Below are positions 22,715 to 34,560 of a DNA stretch of 64,000 bases, one piece after another. The stretch is from the NCBI GenBank assembly GCA_000442125.1, contig KE546975.1:1488001-1552000 (forward strand). Reading direction: 5' to 3'. Numbering within the stretch: the first letter of the stretch is position 1; every line of letters begins with the position of its first letter. The DNA is from Opeltia flavorubescens. Taxonomy: Eukaryota > Ascomycota > Lecanoromycetes > Teloschistales > Teloschistaceae. The notes below the pieces were generated by a model. That model searched no databases and had not been told where the DNA came from. It worked only from the letters and a program-made list of their open reading frames with translations. The position numbers and the translations under genes were made by a program.

Positions 22715-24157
22715 ATGCTTGCAGCTCTCCATCGTCCTCTTCTTGTACTGATACCACTGTCAATCATCTCTACAATCTACCTGTACTTCTATCCTGCGTT
22801 TCATCGCTGTGGCTTTCCGCTGCAGGAAAACAGACCGGCCCCGTTTCGGTTACTTGCGCTCGGCGACCCTCAGCTTGAAGGCGACTCTTCCCTTCCCGAC
22901 CCTCGACATGCCTTCTTCCCAAGCATTCAAGATCTCTGGCAGAGTCTTGAAGAATCTGTTTCTATATCGGAGCGAGTGCTGGTCGCGCGCCGTTCCCTGA
23001 AGGACGTCCTCACCTCCGACATACTACGCATTCTCAATACCTACCGCAAAAAGCTGGACCTTCTGGGCAATGACTATTACCTCGCCCACATCTATCATAC
23101 CCTCCAACGAGATCTAGATCCTACTCATGTCACGGTCCTTGGAGATTTACTGGGAAGTCAGTGGATAAGCGATGAAGAGTTTGAGCGTCGAGGGCAGAGG
23201 TACTGGCAGCGGGTCTTCAAGAAAGGGCACAGGGTTGATGATGAAGTGACTGCAGCCATACATGTCGGAACACTCGGTCAGGATACTACTTGGAAGAGAA
23301 GGATCATTAACGTTGCGGGAAACCACGACGTCGGTTATGCTGGTGATATGACTGTGGAACGGCTACAGAGATTCGAGAAGGTCTTTGGACGTGCAAATTG
23401 GGAAACGCGATTCGTTCTTCCCGGAAGCGAAGGAGCTACCAATATATCAAGTCTGCCTGAACTGCGTATAGTCGTCTTGAATTCCCTCAATCTTGACACG
23501 CCAGCAACAGATCAAAACCTTCAGGCTGACACATACAACTTCATCAACACGATCATCGGTACCTCTCGTCCGGTCGAAGATCAAAGCGCGGCTACGATCC
23601 TACTTACGCATGTGCCATTGCATAAAGAGGAGGGGGTCTGCGTCGATGGCCCCTGGTTCGATTTCCACGATGCAGAAAGCGGTGGAGGATTGAAAGAGCA
23701 GAATCACTTGAGCTACAATGCTGGGAAAGGGATTCTTGAGGGGATCTATGGACTGAGTGGAAACCCTGATGCTCCGCATGCAGGTCTAGGCCGTAGTGGT
23801 ATCATCCTTACAGGCCATGATCACGAAGGCTGTAATGTGTATCACCATCTGCCTGCAGATCCTGATCCTCAGTCTCGGAAGTGGACTGCCGAGAAATGGG
23901 AAACGTCCACGCACCGCTATGAAAAGTCTATACCTGGCTTACGCGAAATCACTGTCCGTAGTATGATGGGGGAATTTGGTGGCAACGCCGGCCTCCTAAG
24001 TGGATGGTTTGATGAAGAAAGACAACGATGGACTCTCGAATACTCTACTTGCGCCCTTGGTGTTCAACACATTTGGTGGGCTGTCCATATATTAAACGCT
24101 GTCACGATCGGTCTCGGTTCAATTGCAACGATCAGCAACTTCATTCCCCAAGCATAG
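22715..24157 (+). CDS. Cdc1/Ted1/MPPE1-family metallophosphoesterase
   Basis: A single exon encodes 480 aa. An N-terminal membrane anchor (about residues 8-28) is followed by a lumenal calcineurin-like domain with metal-binding motifs in order: LLALGDPQLEGD (near 47-58), VTVLGDLLGS, VAGNHDVGY, LLTHVPLH and LTGHDHEGC. A second hydrophobic segment lies at the extreme C-terminus. In yeast, Cdc1 and Ted1 remove ethanolamine phosphate from the first and second mannose of GPI anchors in the ER, which lets GPI proteins leave the ER. PGAP5/MPPE1 is the animal counterpart. Length and two-anchor layout are close to Ted1 (about 470 aa), but I cannot separate the two paralogues with certainty. Confidence 0.88.
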   Translation: MLAALHRPLLVLIPLSIISTIYLYFYPAFHRCGFPLQENRPAPFRLLALGDPQLEGDSSLPDPRHAFFPSIQDLWQSLEESVSISERVLVARRSLKDVLTSDILRILNTYRKKLDLLGNDYYLAHIYHTLQRDLDPTHVTVLGDLLGSQWISDEEFERRGQRYWQRVFKKGHRVDDEVTAAIHVGTLGQDTTWKRRIINVAGNHDVGYAGDMTVERLQRFEKVFGRANWETRFVLPGSEGATNISSLPELRIVVLNSLNLDTPATDQNLQADTYNFINTIIGTSRPVEDQSAATILLTHVPLHKEEGVCVDGPWFDFHDAESGGGLKEQNHLSYNAGKGILEGIYGLSGNPDAPHAGLGRSGIILTGHDHEGCNVYHHLPADPDPQSRKWTAEKWETSTHRYEKSIPGLREITVRSMMGEFGGNAGLLSGWFDEERQRWTLEYSTCALGVQHIWWAVHILNAVTIGLGSIATISNFIPQA

Positions 24158-24780
24158 CCACCTTGAACATTCCAACAAAGGACATAGCTCCAACGGTACA
24201 GGTGTGAAGAAAGCCGTAAGCAACCTCCTGCAGGTTGACCGCAACTTGAACGAGGTTGGCGGGGCCCAACGGCTCATCCTTGCACCACTCGGATTCATGA
24301 TTCCAGATTCGGTGTCAGAGCGCTTGTCAGCAAGCGAAAGTCCGTTCCACCAACTGATGAGCATCCCCGTCGAATCTACAAACAAGAATCGTGTTCGCCA
24401 TGGCTGGCGGTGATCTGCACGGGATTTGATTTTCCGAATATTAACCATGTATCTTTCTCTGTGCAACGAGACACGGGAAATGAGATCGAATCAAGCCCAC
24501 CAATCAATGGTATCGGAGAATTACACCAAGTACACTTTGATCTGGCCGGAAATTGAAGGTTGCAACGCCATTATGCGGCTTGTCGTCACAGACCCCAAAA
24601 TTGGGGACCCCCCAAAAGAAGGTTGCGGGCGACACGTGGAAAACCATTCAGCCGGGTCCGCCTCATAACAGGTTCACCCTGAGGCTCTGAAATACTGGAA
24701 TACTAAGATAATACTGGTCGCATCAATTCAATTACAGCCAGATCTCATGCTCAAAGTCAAATCACTTTCTACCGACGTTC
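24158..24780. other. intergenic upstream of the Clr5 gene
   Basis: No gene was seen. A nearly palindromic C/A-T/G block (CCCCAAAATTGGGG) near 24593-24606, followed by a C-run, lies 175 bases before the next start. Confidence 0.35.
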
Positions 24781-25761
24781 ATGTCGTCAACAATTACCCC
24801 AGAACAGTGGGACCAACGTAAGGAAGAGATCTTGAGACTGTACATTGACGAAGGATGGGCACTCAAGCCTGTGATGCGTGCCATGCGAAGCGATGATTTT
24901 CATCCGACGTACGTCTTTATCGTTCAGCTTCCCGGAAGGACCATATTTGACAGTGAGTTGTGCATAGTGAGTCTCAATATCGTACCAAATTGAAGAAATG
25001 GAAGCGGAGAAAACCGAGGAATAGTCATGCAGAATCTGCAGACATCCAGCCCTCCAACCCACATACACCAGTATCACAGCCAGTAGAATCAGTTCCGGAA
25101 GGCTATCCACCATCTATGACATGGAGGGGGTGGAGCAACCAGGCCCAAGAGTATGATGATTTCCGTGCAGGCTTTAGTCTTTCGGAACTGACGACGTTGC
25201 AGTCAGATCCGTCCGTCCACAGTAGAGAATTTCGATCCTGCGATGCTCCCGAATCAGACGTCTTTTGGGTGGCACGATGGACTCGTCGCACCATTAGCCG
25301 ATGAGCCGCCTGCTGTTCAAGCGACAACACCAGATCAGGAACACGGGGGGCTTCTGGACAGTGACAATGCCTTCTATCAATCACAAGATGACAGTACGTT
25401 CTTTGATCCAGAAGAATTCAAGGCCCGCGCAAAGAAGATGGCAGCCGATAAAAAGCTAGGTAATCCGGGTCATTCGAGGGTTCAAGTGGTTCAAAGGAGA
25501 CGACGCTATTCTCCCTCGCAACAACACCCGGGCAATACACCCCAATTTCAAGGCATCGGTCAGACGAGTCTGCTATTCAAGGTGCCACACTCGAAGGAAC
25601 CTTTGCCGGCAATACCACCAATGACAATGGGGTCGTTCCCTCCAGACATAAGAGAAATTGGAGAGAAGAAAGACGCATGGTGGCATCCAGATCTCACGGC
25701 TGATACGGCGTCGAAGATGCCTCGAGAGACAACTTTTGAAGAGGCTTTTCTAGATCTATAG
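24781..25761 (+). CDS. Clr5-domain protein
   Basis: Three exons, 24781-24908, 24968-25150 and 25203-25761, give 289 aa. Intron 1 has GTACGT/ATAG. Intron 2 has GTATGA, a CTGAC branch point and GCAG, and restores the frame. Residues 8-60 form a Clr5 domain: PEQWDQRKEEILRLYIDEG, a KPVMRAM block, then ESQYRTKLKKWKRRK. This domain is common at the N-terminus of fungal proteins and is named after fission yeast Clr5, a silencing factor. It is thought to be DNA- or chromatin-related. The rest is disordered (Pro, Gln, Ser), with an acidic FFDPEEF and a basic VQRRRRY patch. The role is inferred only from the domain. Confidence 0.85.
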
Positions 25762-26862
25762 GCCAGGAGCCCGTACCTATCTCTATACGTATACCTTTGT
25801 GTTGTGTGTCGATCTCTCAGTTCAACGCCTCCATCTCAAAAATTTTGGTCCTCGAACGTTGCTATTGCATGTCACGAGTAAGAAATCATGGAGAGTTCTA
25901 CCTTGATGTTCTCTTCGACCGCTATTGTTATACCTTGACTGTCGTGCCCGAACGATGTCTTTCCCTGTTTTCGCACTCCCCTATGATTTCCGTCAACCCT
26001 TGTAATGTGAGTGAGATGCCATGCAGTGATCAGTGAAGGCCCTTGTTGCTATGAAACGCCAATGGAATATCTTTCATGGTGATGACCCTCGCGGTGAAGA
26101 TTAATCTTGAAAGACCATTGACGCAGCCAGCAGAACCGGTGATCAAATTCAAACCCGACGTGAAAAAGCATCGAAGAAGTATTCGTTGCACCATTGAGGT
26201 CTGACTCTTCATTGTCGGCCAAATGCATCGGTACTACTTCCACGGCCTTCTTCAATTCGTGAGGATGGAATGATGTTGATATTTTCATTCCCTGCGACTT
26301 CATTTAAGAATTTGTTCTTTCAGTCATGTGTAGTTGATTTGCTGTTGTTCCGGTGAAGATCAATTTCTTCCAGTATGAAGGACGTGAAACTTCAGTTGAA
26401 ACGGTGTTCACCACTAGAGGAAAACTGACGGTATGGAGTTTTGTTGCGTGACCTTACTGCTCTGACGTGTGTCGAGCATAACAGTAAGTCTTCTTATTCT
26501 CCATCGTCCTCGTTCATTTTCTTTCCTTCTTTGTATCCAACTTCTAGGATTTTCATGATACGTATTCTCTTCTTTTGCATTCTGGGAATTGCAATGCTCG
26601 CTTGAAGTTTGAGCTTATCATCTATCTACAGTATCTTTGGACTTTGAGGAAGGAGAAGTGGAGGTATGTATGTCTCACTTCCAGCATTTTCCAGGCTATC
26701 TTCCTGTCACAGGAAGTTAACATTACGATCTGCAACGTTCAAGCCCGTGGTTTTTGTCAACTCGTGCAGCTGAACTCAAGCTGACTTGCTTATTTTTTTT
26801 TACTCACGCTGACTTGACTGCTCTCTCCACGAACAGTCTTCTCCACCATCCGCGACATCAAA
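25762..26862. other. intergenic upstream of the modular secreted-protein gene
   Basis: No gene was supported. The last 120 bases are T/C-rich with two T-runs, fitting a promoter and leader for the gene at 26863. Confidence 0.4.
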
Positions 26863-29800
26863 ATGAAACCATCAACAATCTCCACCATCCTCAGCGCCGC
26901 TGCCCTAGCTGTTCTGGGTGTGAATGGGGCGGCGATTCCGGTTGATGGTATGTTCTCTTCCTACACTTCTCTACTCATCTAATCTCTTTCGTACTTATCC
27001 TGACTGACCTTATGAATCAGTACTGAAACGCTCCATCCAACCCAGCCCTCGCCATGGTAATGATATCCAACGCGATCCCATCGACATCAAGACTAAGCGT
27101 GCAAATGACCGCTGCCATTATTTCTACGAAGGCCACCTTCGCTGTCCGCTGAGTACCGAGCCTCGGAACTGCGAGGGAGATGGGATTGTGGGAGGCTGTG
27201 GTGGGAATGGGAATGGGAAGCGTGAGGATTATGAGAGGGTTGAGGGTGTTGGGGAGGGGGGTGGTGGTGGTAAGGGGAATGTGAATGTTGGTGATGGTAG
27301 TGCTGAGGGTGGGCATGTGGGTATCAATGATGGTGGGATGGCGAGCCAAGGAGATAACTCGACATCGATTATGAGCACGGCCTCAGCCGCTGACAATTCG
27401 ACTTCGGATTCAAATACTGCGCCGACGACTACCGGGGCGGAGGTATCGCGTCCGAGTGAGACGTTTGTGATGGGGACGAATGCTGGTCAGAATGGGGAAA
27501 ACGGGAACCCTGATGCAAATGCAACCACAGGCGCGAGCGCGAATGGAAATTCTACAACTACACTCAACGTCGGCAACTTCACAGTCTCATGCATCAAGAC
27601 TGCCGATGATAAAGTGGAGTGTGGGCCCGCTGTGGCTCCTCCGCGGGAAAAGAAGAAGAAGCGTGAGGAGATTGAGCGGCGGGCGGCGTGTACGTTGGAT
27701 AGAGATCGTGCGGGGCTGCGGTGTGTGAAGCCGTCGTTGAGTACACCGGGGAATGGGCCTAGGGGTGTTGTGGAGAAGCGTGAAGCTCTTGAACCGCGGG
27801 CGGCGTGTACGTTGGATAGGAATCGCGCGAGTCCTCACTGCGTGAAGCCGTCACTCACGACGCCGGGAAATGGGCCTAGGGACGCTATGGAGAAGCGCGA
27901 GGGAACTGAACAGACACATGAGATTCATGAGAGGATTGAAGATAAAAAAGGACCTTGTACTTGGGTTTGGAATCGTGAGCTTAAGACAAATGTTTGTGTG
28001 TTGGGACCAGGGAATGGGCCGCCTAGGGGGAGGGAGGGTGAGTCCTTTTTTTCTGCCTTTTTCGGTTTGTTTTTGTTATGCTGATGCTGATGACGGGTAG
28101 ATCCACCACCTATCGATTCGATGATGATGATGAAAGCTCGAGAGCTTGAGGGGAGTGATGGTGAGGAATAGATTTTCTCACGTCATTGGGTTGATCTTTG
28201 TGGGAGTATTGTAATCATTCTTGGCATTTTTGTCCTGGGTCTGATGGTGGTGTTGTTGTTGGAGTACCTGTGACTAGCGACCAGATTTCTTCTTCTTTTT
28301 TTTTGCCTTTTGCTTTCGTCCCGACTGAGAAAAGCTGTTTTTTTGAAGTACGCGTAGAGCTGACCTTGTGCAGATGAACCTTTAGAGTCGGCATTGGAGG
28401 CCAGAGACATCGGCAACCGGGCCACTGCTCCTCCTCCTCCTCCAAGTGAGTAATCAGCGCTTCATCGGGTTGAATCAAATTCCTGGGTCCACAGAGTCTC
28501 TGACGCACCACGTTGGACTGTAGGACCCATGACGTGTCAGTATCCTCCTACGGATTATGCTTTCAAACACTGGGATGAATGCAAGATTACTGGTTCGGTG
28601 CCGAAGTGTTTTTTAAAGATTTGCCATCCTAAGCGCGATGGTGTTCCTGGTGAGTCTTTTCTGTCATTGTCGCTTCTGGTTTATTGTTTGGATCCTTGAG
28701 GCTGATCGTGCACAGATGAATTCATTGATCCGACACTGGATATTGGAGAGCTTGTCGCTCGCGATGCTATCCCAGGTAGGTCTTCCAAGCCCTCGTGTCC
28801 GAATACGTTGGCAATCATTATAATAACATGGGAAAAACAGACGGAGTACCAGATCTCAAAGCAGGCCAAGCAAAACCAGGAAAAAAGGCCCCAACCAAAG
28901 GTACCGTATCAGGATGCTCTGCTTGATTACAAAGGCATCGCTGATAGTCCAACAAAGTCCTCCCGCTCATATGCACCACCACATTTAAAGAGTACTATCG
29001 CGACCACGCAAAAGAGTGTCAGGATAATCGCGCTAAGGGTTCCTCGAAATGGAACCAGGGTTTGTATAGGGCGTGCTACGATGATTGGTGTGGTGTTGCG
29101 GCGCCTCCCAAAGGTAACTCTTCTGTTCAGCTTTTAAGGGCTTCTTCCTCTACTGCTCCTTTTCTTACGCGGCTGAAATAAGTGGATTCCGTGCTGATGG
29201 ATGTTTGTGCAGGTTTGCTACGTCGTGATCATGAGAGTCATGAGATGGAAGACGGTAAATCTACTCCCTCCTCTTTAACATGCCTGTAAATTGACCGTAA
29301 GCAGACGACGTCGTTGAACCACTGATGCATTCTCGAGATCTCGTCACTCGTCAAGGTGAGATTGAGCGCATACCTCATAGGTCGACTCAGGGGATGTCTG
29401 ATCATTCGATACGAATCACAGGAAACATATTTTGCACTAAGGTCCCCACCAAATATTGGCAACTCCATCAAAATGAATGCGATGCAAATCCCAAACTAGA
29501 GCAGTGCTGGACCATGAAGTGTGTGAGCCCAGGCGTTCATCTAGACCCGTACCCGGGTGGGCATGGGATGCTTGAGATGAGAGAGGGTATGTCTGAATCC
29601 GCGTGAACTCGATGTCATATCAAGTCATGCTCCTCTGAGTTGGACGAGCCTACCCGAGGTTTCTATGTTGGACGAAGAAATATTGACTATGAATAATAGA
29701 CTTTGAGATCAATCCACCGAGTGTCCGAGGCCTCGAAGTCCGAAGCAACATCAAACAACCTTACGAGACAAACAAGTGCGAAGGAAACTACCTCTACCAC

Positions 29801-30750
29801 TTCAACTACTACTTCGAAAACGCTAAAGCATGCGATGATGAGGCTAAGCACAATAGCAATGTGAACTTATACAATACCTGCTTCGAAGCTCGCACGTGTA
29901 AGAATCGGGCTATATGTGACNGTTGGCTTTGTATACCTGGTGAATGGCTTTTTTAACATATTCTCACCCCGCAATAGAAAGAGACTGACAAGAGGTGTTA
30001 TAGGATCGACAGCATCAAATGCATGGCCTCTTCAGCCTCCTAAAGGTCAGTTCAAGCTTTCGAGCCTCTATTCTGGCCTGAGGATGAGCATTGCTGACCA
30101 GTGTGCGCAGGATGGACCGTGGATCTTCTTAAGGCGGGTGACTATGGACCACAAGGCAGTTCCGGCTATCGCAACACCATGACAACTTGGGGCTTCGATC
30201 ATACCTATCTCTGCGAGACGAATAAAAACAAGCACGCAAGTAATCGTAGTGAAATCATTACGCGGAAGTGCTACGACAAGAAAGACAAACGGGATGGTAA
30301 GTATCACTTTGGTGTGAAAATAGGCTGTAATTAGGAGATGACGTCGATTTAGATCAGTCGATTGAAACTCGGGACGTTGAAAGCGAAGAGGTTGCACCGA
30401 GACTCGAAGCGCGTGAACTGGTTCAGCAGCGCGATATAGAGGACCTTCAGCCACGCACCAACGGCGAAAGCAGCGACGTCCATCTCAACACCGCAACCCA
30501 ACCTCAGCGTACCCCCTCTACCAGCCCTCAACACAAACCCCGCATCATTAAAAAACCTGCGCCTCAAAACATCGATAATACGGGGAGGGTCTGGTCAAGT
30601 AAGTATTTCCGACTTCACATGTTTGCAGATAACTACTTTGTTTTCCGTTCTTAATATAGCGAGGGCTGATCAATTGGTTCTTTATCTTTTGGGAGAATAG
30701 ATAAGAAATTGCCCCCGATGCTTCAGGATGCGCCTCCAGGGTGGCCATAA
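26863..30750 (+). CDS. multi-exon secreted cysteine-module protein with Kex2-type sites
   Basis: My model has 16 exons: 26863-26947, 27021-28037, 28101-28160, 28374-28445, 28524-28649, 28716-28775, 28841-28900, 28958-29113, 29213-29254, 29305-29355, 29422-29586, 29700-29939, 30004-30045, 30111-30296, 30353-30598 and 30701-30750 (885 aa). Every intron is phase 1. Residues 1-22 form a signal peptide, then LKR, TKR and GKRE dibasic sites. Exon 2 holds a Gly/Asn/Ser-rich stretch and tandem 39-residue units (AACTLDR..R...CVKPSL.TPGNGPR, each after EKRE or similar). Exons coding for 53, 43 and 56 residues carry C-x14-C-x(8 or 18)-C-x4-C modules. They alternate with 14-24 residue linker exons bearing LxxR(D/E) motifs. 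No known domain was recognised. One ambiguous base lies at 29921. The 66-nt intron at 29356-29421 is also open in frame and may be retained. Exon borders were inferred by eye. Confidence 0.7.
27659..27892 (+). repeat. tandem 117-bp coding repeat (2 units, degenerate third)
   Basis: Units lie at 27659-27775 and 27776-27892. Each begins AAGCGTGA (Lys-Arg-Glu), then CGGGCGGCGTGTACGTTGGA, and ends in GGGAATGGGCCTAGG. A third, diverged unit follows from 27893, keeping AAGCGCGA, the two cysteine codons and GGGAATGGGCC. The period is exactly 39 codons, so the frame is preserved. Confidence 0.9.
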
Positions 30751-33019
30751 GGAATTCGAAGGGCGTCGAGAGAGGAATGGAAGATGGGAGATGGCAGAGG
30801 ATGGAAATTATAAGTGAGTAATGAGAGATGAAAGAAAGGGAAATGCAAAAAGGGATTGGATGGAGATACAAAGATGCTCTGGAAGGAACGGGAAGGGGGT
30901 TCAAAACATTTCTGGGAATGTGTAGAGTAGAGGAAAATAATAGTTGGGTTGGTGGAAAATGGAAAACATTCCCCAGAATCATGTGTGCAGCTGAAAGCCG
31001 GAGGTTCTGCAATGCTGGCGCTATTTTCAAGCTTTTCTTCGTGAGGGGGGCGATGGTGATGATGTGGATTAGGGGAAGGTGCGGCAGATAAAATGGTGGA
31101 GAGTCGGGCTTTCCTGCTTCTCCTGCTTTCATGTCCTCGAGAAATGAACTTTCAAAAATTAGATTCCAAGGCCTCTAGTGAAGAGATAAACGATGTGTAA
31201 TAGAAGACTTCTATAGTGATCATTGGCCGAAGAAGTTTTCCTATGATCAAGGTACTATCCGAAGTTTACCCGCGCCGCTAGGCCTGTCCTATCAATTTCT
31301 CAAGGTTCATCTCCAAGACTATGGCAGCGACTTCTTCGGTTTTGACCATTGACTTCTCTATTATTCAACATCGACACCTCGACTCTGATAAATTCGATAC
31401 ATCGATTTGGGTATTACCAGGAGAATTGAAGTGAAAAAGGATTTTAGTGAGAAAAACATATCGCGGGAATTAGGGTCAAACTCCCACATGTATGAAAGGT
31501 TTAAGAAGCTCTAGAAAGCTGTCTACTTATTTGATACTTGAAATAGCAGAAAGAAACGATGTGATGCCATTATTTCCTATTCTATTAACTGCTCCTATGC
31601 CGCAATATGAAGTTCGTAATTACGCTTATGGTCCTTTTGTAAAATTGTTTCCTGCTTTTGCCTCCTTTCGACCCAGGCGCTAACCTTGTGGATGTCGCCC
31701 ACCATTTGCAGGTTGCTATTTGAATTCGTTATTTCATCATTGACAGATCTTATCAGTGTAATAATATACAGTGTGATGCTGCGTTACATCCTTATGTTAA
31801 CTTCTAGCAGTGTCGTTGGCCGTGATGGCTTCATCGTCTTCGGCTTCACAGGCCAAGTTCAGCTTGACCCTTCAAACCCGCTCAGATGGGCTGGAAACCG
31901 CCCCGGATATTCTGCGCATCCAGCGTATCAGCTCTTGACCAGGGGAAAATTTATTACGGGTCAGAGGCGTTGCCGATACCGAGCGTGATCTTGACCAATC
32001 AATATTGTACCAATTTCGCAGATTGCGATTTCAGAAGGGTTTGGCTTCAGAGCGGACATCAAACCTAGAAAACTCCCTCGGCGGCTGAAAAGCTTTATCT
32101 GTGCAAGACTCGCGGAGATTCTCTCGAGAATACACGAGGAGGAGCTGGCGTATGAAGAGCTCGAATAGGAAGAGAAGTGAGGACTTAGTTGACCAAAGAA
32201 CGTACAGTCGATTGGTAACGCGTACTGAAACTACTTTGTGGATTTGATAAAATAAGGATTACATAAGACATGATTGAAGAAGACAAAGGCTGCTCAGAGG
32301 AAGCTGGAACTGATTGCTCGAGGGTGGAAACTTAGATTGAAGTGGCACACTGTCAGATCCAAATATTGTGCACAATAAATCTACTGTGATGAAATGAGAT
32401 TTTCATATGTGGGATATGTTGGAGTCATGCCCAATTGGAATACCATTATTGGCAATGGGAAAGGACATGAACTATGATAATCCGCAATTTATTCTTGCAA
32501 GTCCCATAATTTGGTCAGACAGATTGTCAAGGGAGGTCCAACAGCCTCGCTCACAACAACCAGGCATTACGCTAGATTGAAGGAGCGCACAGATGTCCTT
32601 GTTGAGAGCCTCGGGCGAGAGAAGGGGCTGGAGCTCTGAGCTTGCGGTTTCTACATGGAAAAACAGAACCAGATGATAAGTATGACTCACGAACTGATGA
32701 CCTTTCTGTAGCGCCAATTGCGCAAACTTTTTCTGGCTCTGGTCAATCATAACTGAAATTGCTGCTGTTTCGGCTTCCTATGTCAATTAAATGCACGAGT
32801 ATGATGATGAAAAGCAATAGAATCGGTAAGACAAGACACTTGATAACAATACGTCGCTAAACCTGCTTTGGTGATAGCTTATTTTCACTAGTGCCTTGAG
32901 GGATCTGCCGCTTCCTCCACTTCTTACCACCACTTATTGCAACTATTTCTTCTTGAAACTCAAACTCACATTTGGTGCCTTCGCGTTCGTGTAGCCCACC
33001 TCAGCACACAGCACTCACA
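30751..33019. other. gene-poor stretch, holds one repeat copy
   Basis: No gene was supported over 2.2 kb. The minus-strand frame across 30548-31132 is opposite the end of the modular gene and has a low-complexity composition. A plus-strand stretch at 31686-32070 is open in pieces but shows no motif. The repeat copy at 31257-31406 is annotated separately. Confidence 0.45.
31257..31406 (+). repeat. dispersed repeat family, copy 3
   Basis: It shows the shared blocks CCGAAGTTTACCC, CGCTAGGCCT, CATCTCCAAGACTATGG, CGACTTCTTCGGTTTT, CATCGACACCTCGACT and AATTCGATACATCGA, in the same order as the other three copies. It is somewhat longer, from a short insertion in the second half. Confidence 0.7.
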
Positions 33020-34560
33020 ATGGGAAAAAACAAGAGAAAGCATCCCGATCTTGAAGAGATACTGCAGCGGCCATGGTGTTACTACTGTGAGCGCGATTTT
33101 GATGACTTGAAGATCCTGATCAACCATCAGAAAGCTAAGCACTTCAAGTGTGAGCGATGTGGCCGTCGCTTGAATACTGCCGGAGGTCAGTAATGATCAA
33201 TTCCCCATCAAAACTACCCTACTCACACGTTCCTAGGACTCTCAGTCCATATGACTCAAGTCCACAAGGAGACCCTGGGATCCATTGAAAATGCCCTTCC
33301 CAATCGCGCCGGTCCAGATATCGAAATTTTTGGCATGGAGGGAATCCCCGATGATATTGTGACAAGTCACCAGCAACGCGTTATCGGTCAATTTGCTCAG
33401 GCAGAAGCAGACCGTCGAGCTTCTACTGGCAATCCAGCCTCTGGAGCAAACCCCAACAGTGGCAAGAAACCGAAGTTCGAATCGCCATCAGACATCAAGA
33501 AGCGCTTGGCTGAGCACAAGGCGAAGAAGGCGGCCGAGCAGGCAGCTGGCATTAGCAGTGGCGATACAACACCGATGGGTGCAGGACTTGGAAGCCAAAG
33601 CCCAGCTATGGGTCAAAGTCCCGGAACTTTCGTAAGTTCTCTACCACTTTCTTTGGCATGATCTGACATCTAGGATAGCAGCAGACAGCTGGCTCACCAA
33701 GCTACGGCCAACCCCCAATGCAATATGGCGCTGCTCCTACCAATTACAACGCATTCCCACAACCCTATAGTCAACAGGGTCCCTCTTTCCAACCGCCGCA
33801 GAGTCAGCCGCAATTTCCCCAACAGCCGTCTCCTTTCGCTCCTCCAGGTATGCAGCAGCAACAGCAGCAATTTCCCAACAACCAACCTTTCGCACCGCCT
33901 CAACAATTCCAGCCGCCGCCTAATCAAGGGGGTCCTACATTTTCACCTCCCTACCAGAACGGCCCACCACCTTTCCAGAATGGCGTTCCTCAGTTTCAGA
34001 ACGGGCCTCCTCAACAATACAACGGCGCCCCTCCAGGCCCATATCAGCAAAATCAGTTTCAGCCACCGCGAACGCAAAGTCCTTTACAAAATGGCTTTCA
34101 TCAGCAACGCGCTCCTGCTAGCCTCTCCCCTGCACCCGGATTACCACAGCGTCCTTCTTTCGGTGCCCCGCCCGTCAATGCATTCCAGATGCAGCAGATG
34201 CATCAGGGTCAATTGCCTGGGCCTCCAAATCCACCCGATAGTCCATTCAATAATAGTCGTGGAGCTGGTGGTCCCATCAACAAGCCACAAGTGCCATTTC
34301 CAACGCCTATGTCCGAGAATGCTACCTCGCTTGACGAACTCGTGTCGGGCGCTGCACGCAATGCAGAGAAAGCAGCGAATACTCCAAGCGCTGCTCAGCC
34401 GGCGGCCAAAGCGGATGGAACATCGGAGGAGAAAAAAGGCAAGAAAGAGAAGGATAAGAACATCAAGCTTGTGTACTCGGACAATGATGTCAGCCCTGAG
34501 GAGAAGATGGCCCAATTGCCCAGGTACGCATTCGCTCCTGAAGGAAAGGTTGCCGCGTAG
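33020..34560 (+). CDS. BuGZ/ZNF207-like zinc finger protein
   Basis: Three exons, 33020-33185, 33237-33631 and 33685-34560, give about 478 aa. Two C2H2 fingers lie at the N-terminus: [20 protein letters not shown], then [14 protein letters not shown] and, across intron 1, [14 protein letters not shown]. The conserved tail [19 protein letters not shown] follows. A long Pro/Gln/Asn/Gly-rich region comes next. The C-terminus has a GLEBS-like motif, [20 protein letters not shown], with the paired glutamates (about residues 459-460) that BuGZ uses to bind Bub3. In animals BuGZ stabilises Bub3 at kinetochores and undergoes phase separation; the low-complexity region fits the latter. Intron 2 ends in three tandem in-frame acceptors (TAG CAG CAG), so one or two glutamines may vary. 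Confidence 0.9.

Noticed and set aside
30548-31132. 194-codon minus-strand frame
   Set aside because: Low-complexity Leu/Pro/Ser composition, and it partly overlaps the last exons of the modular gene.
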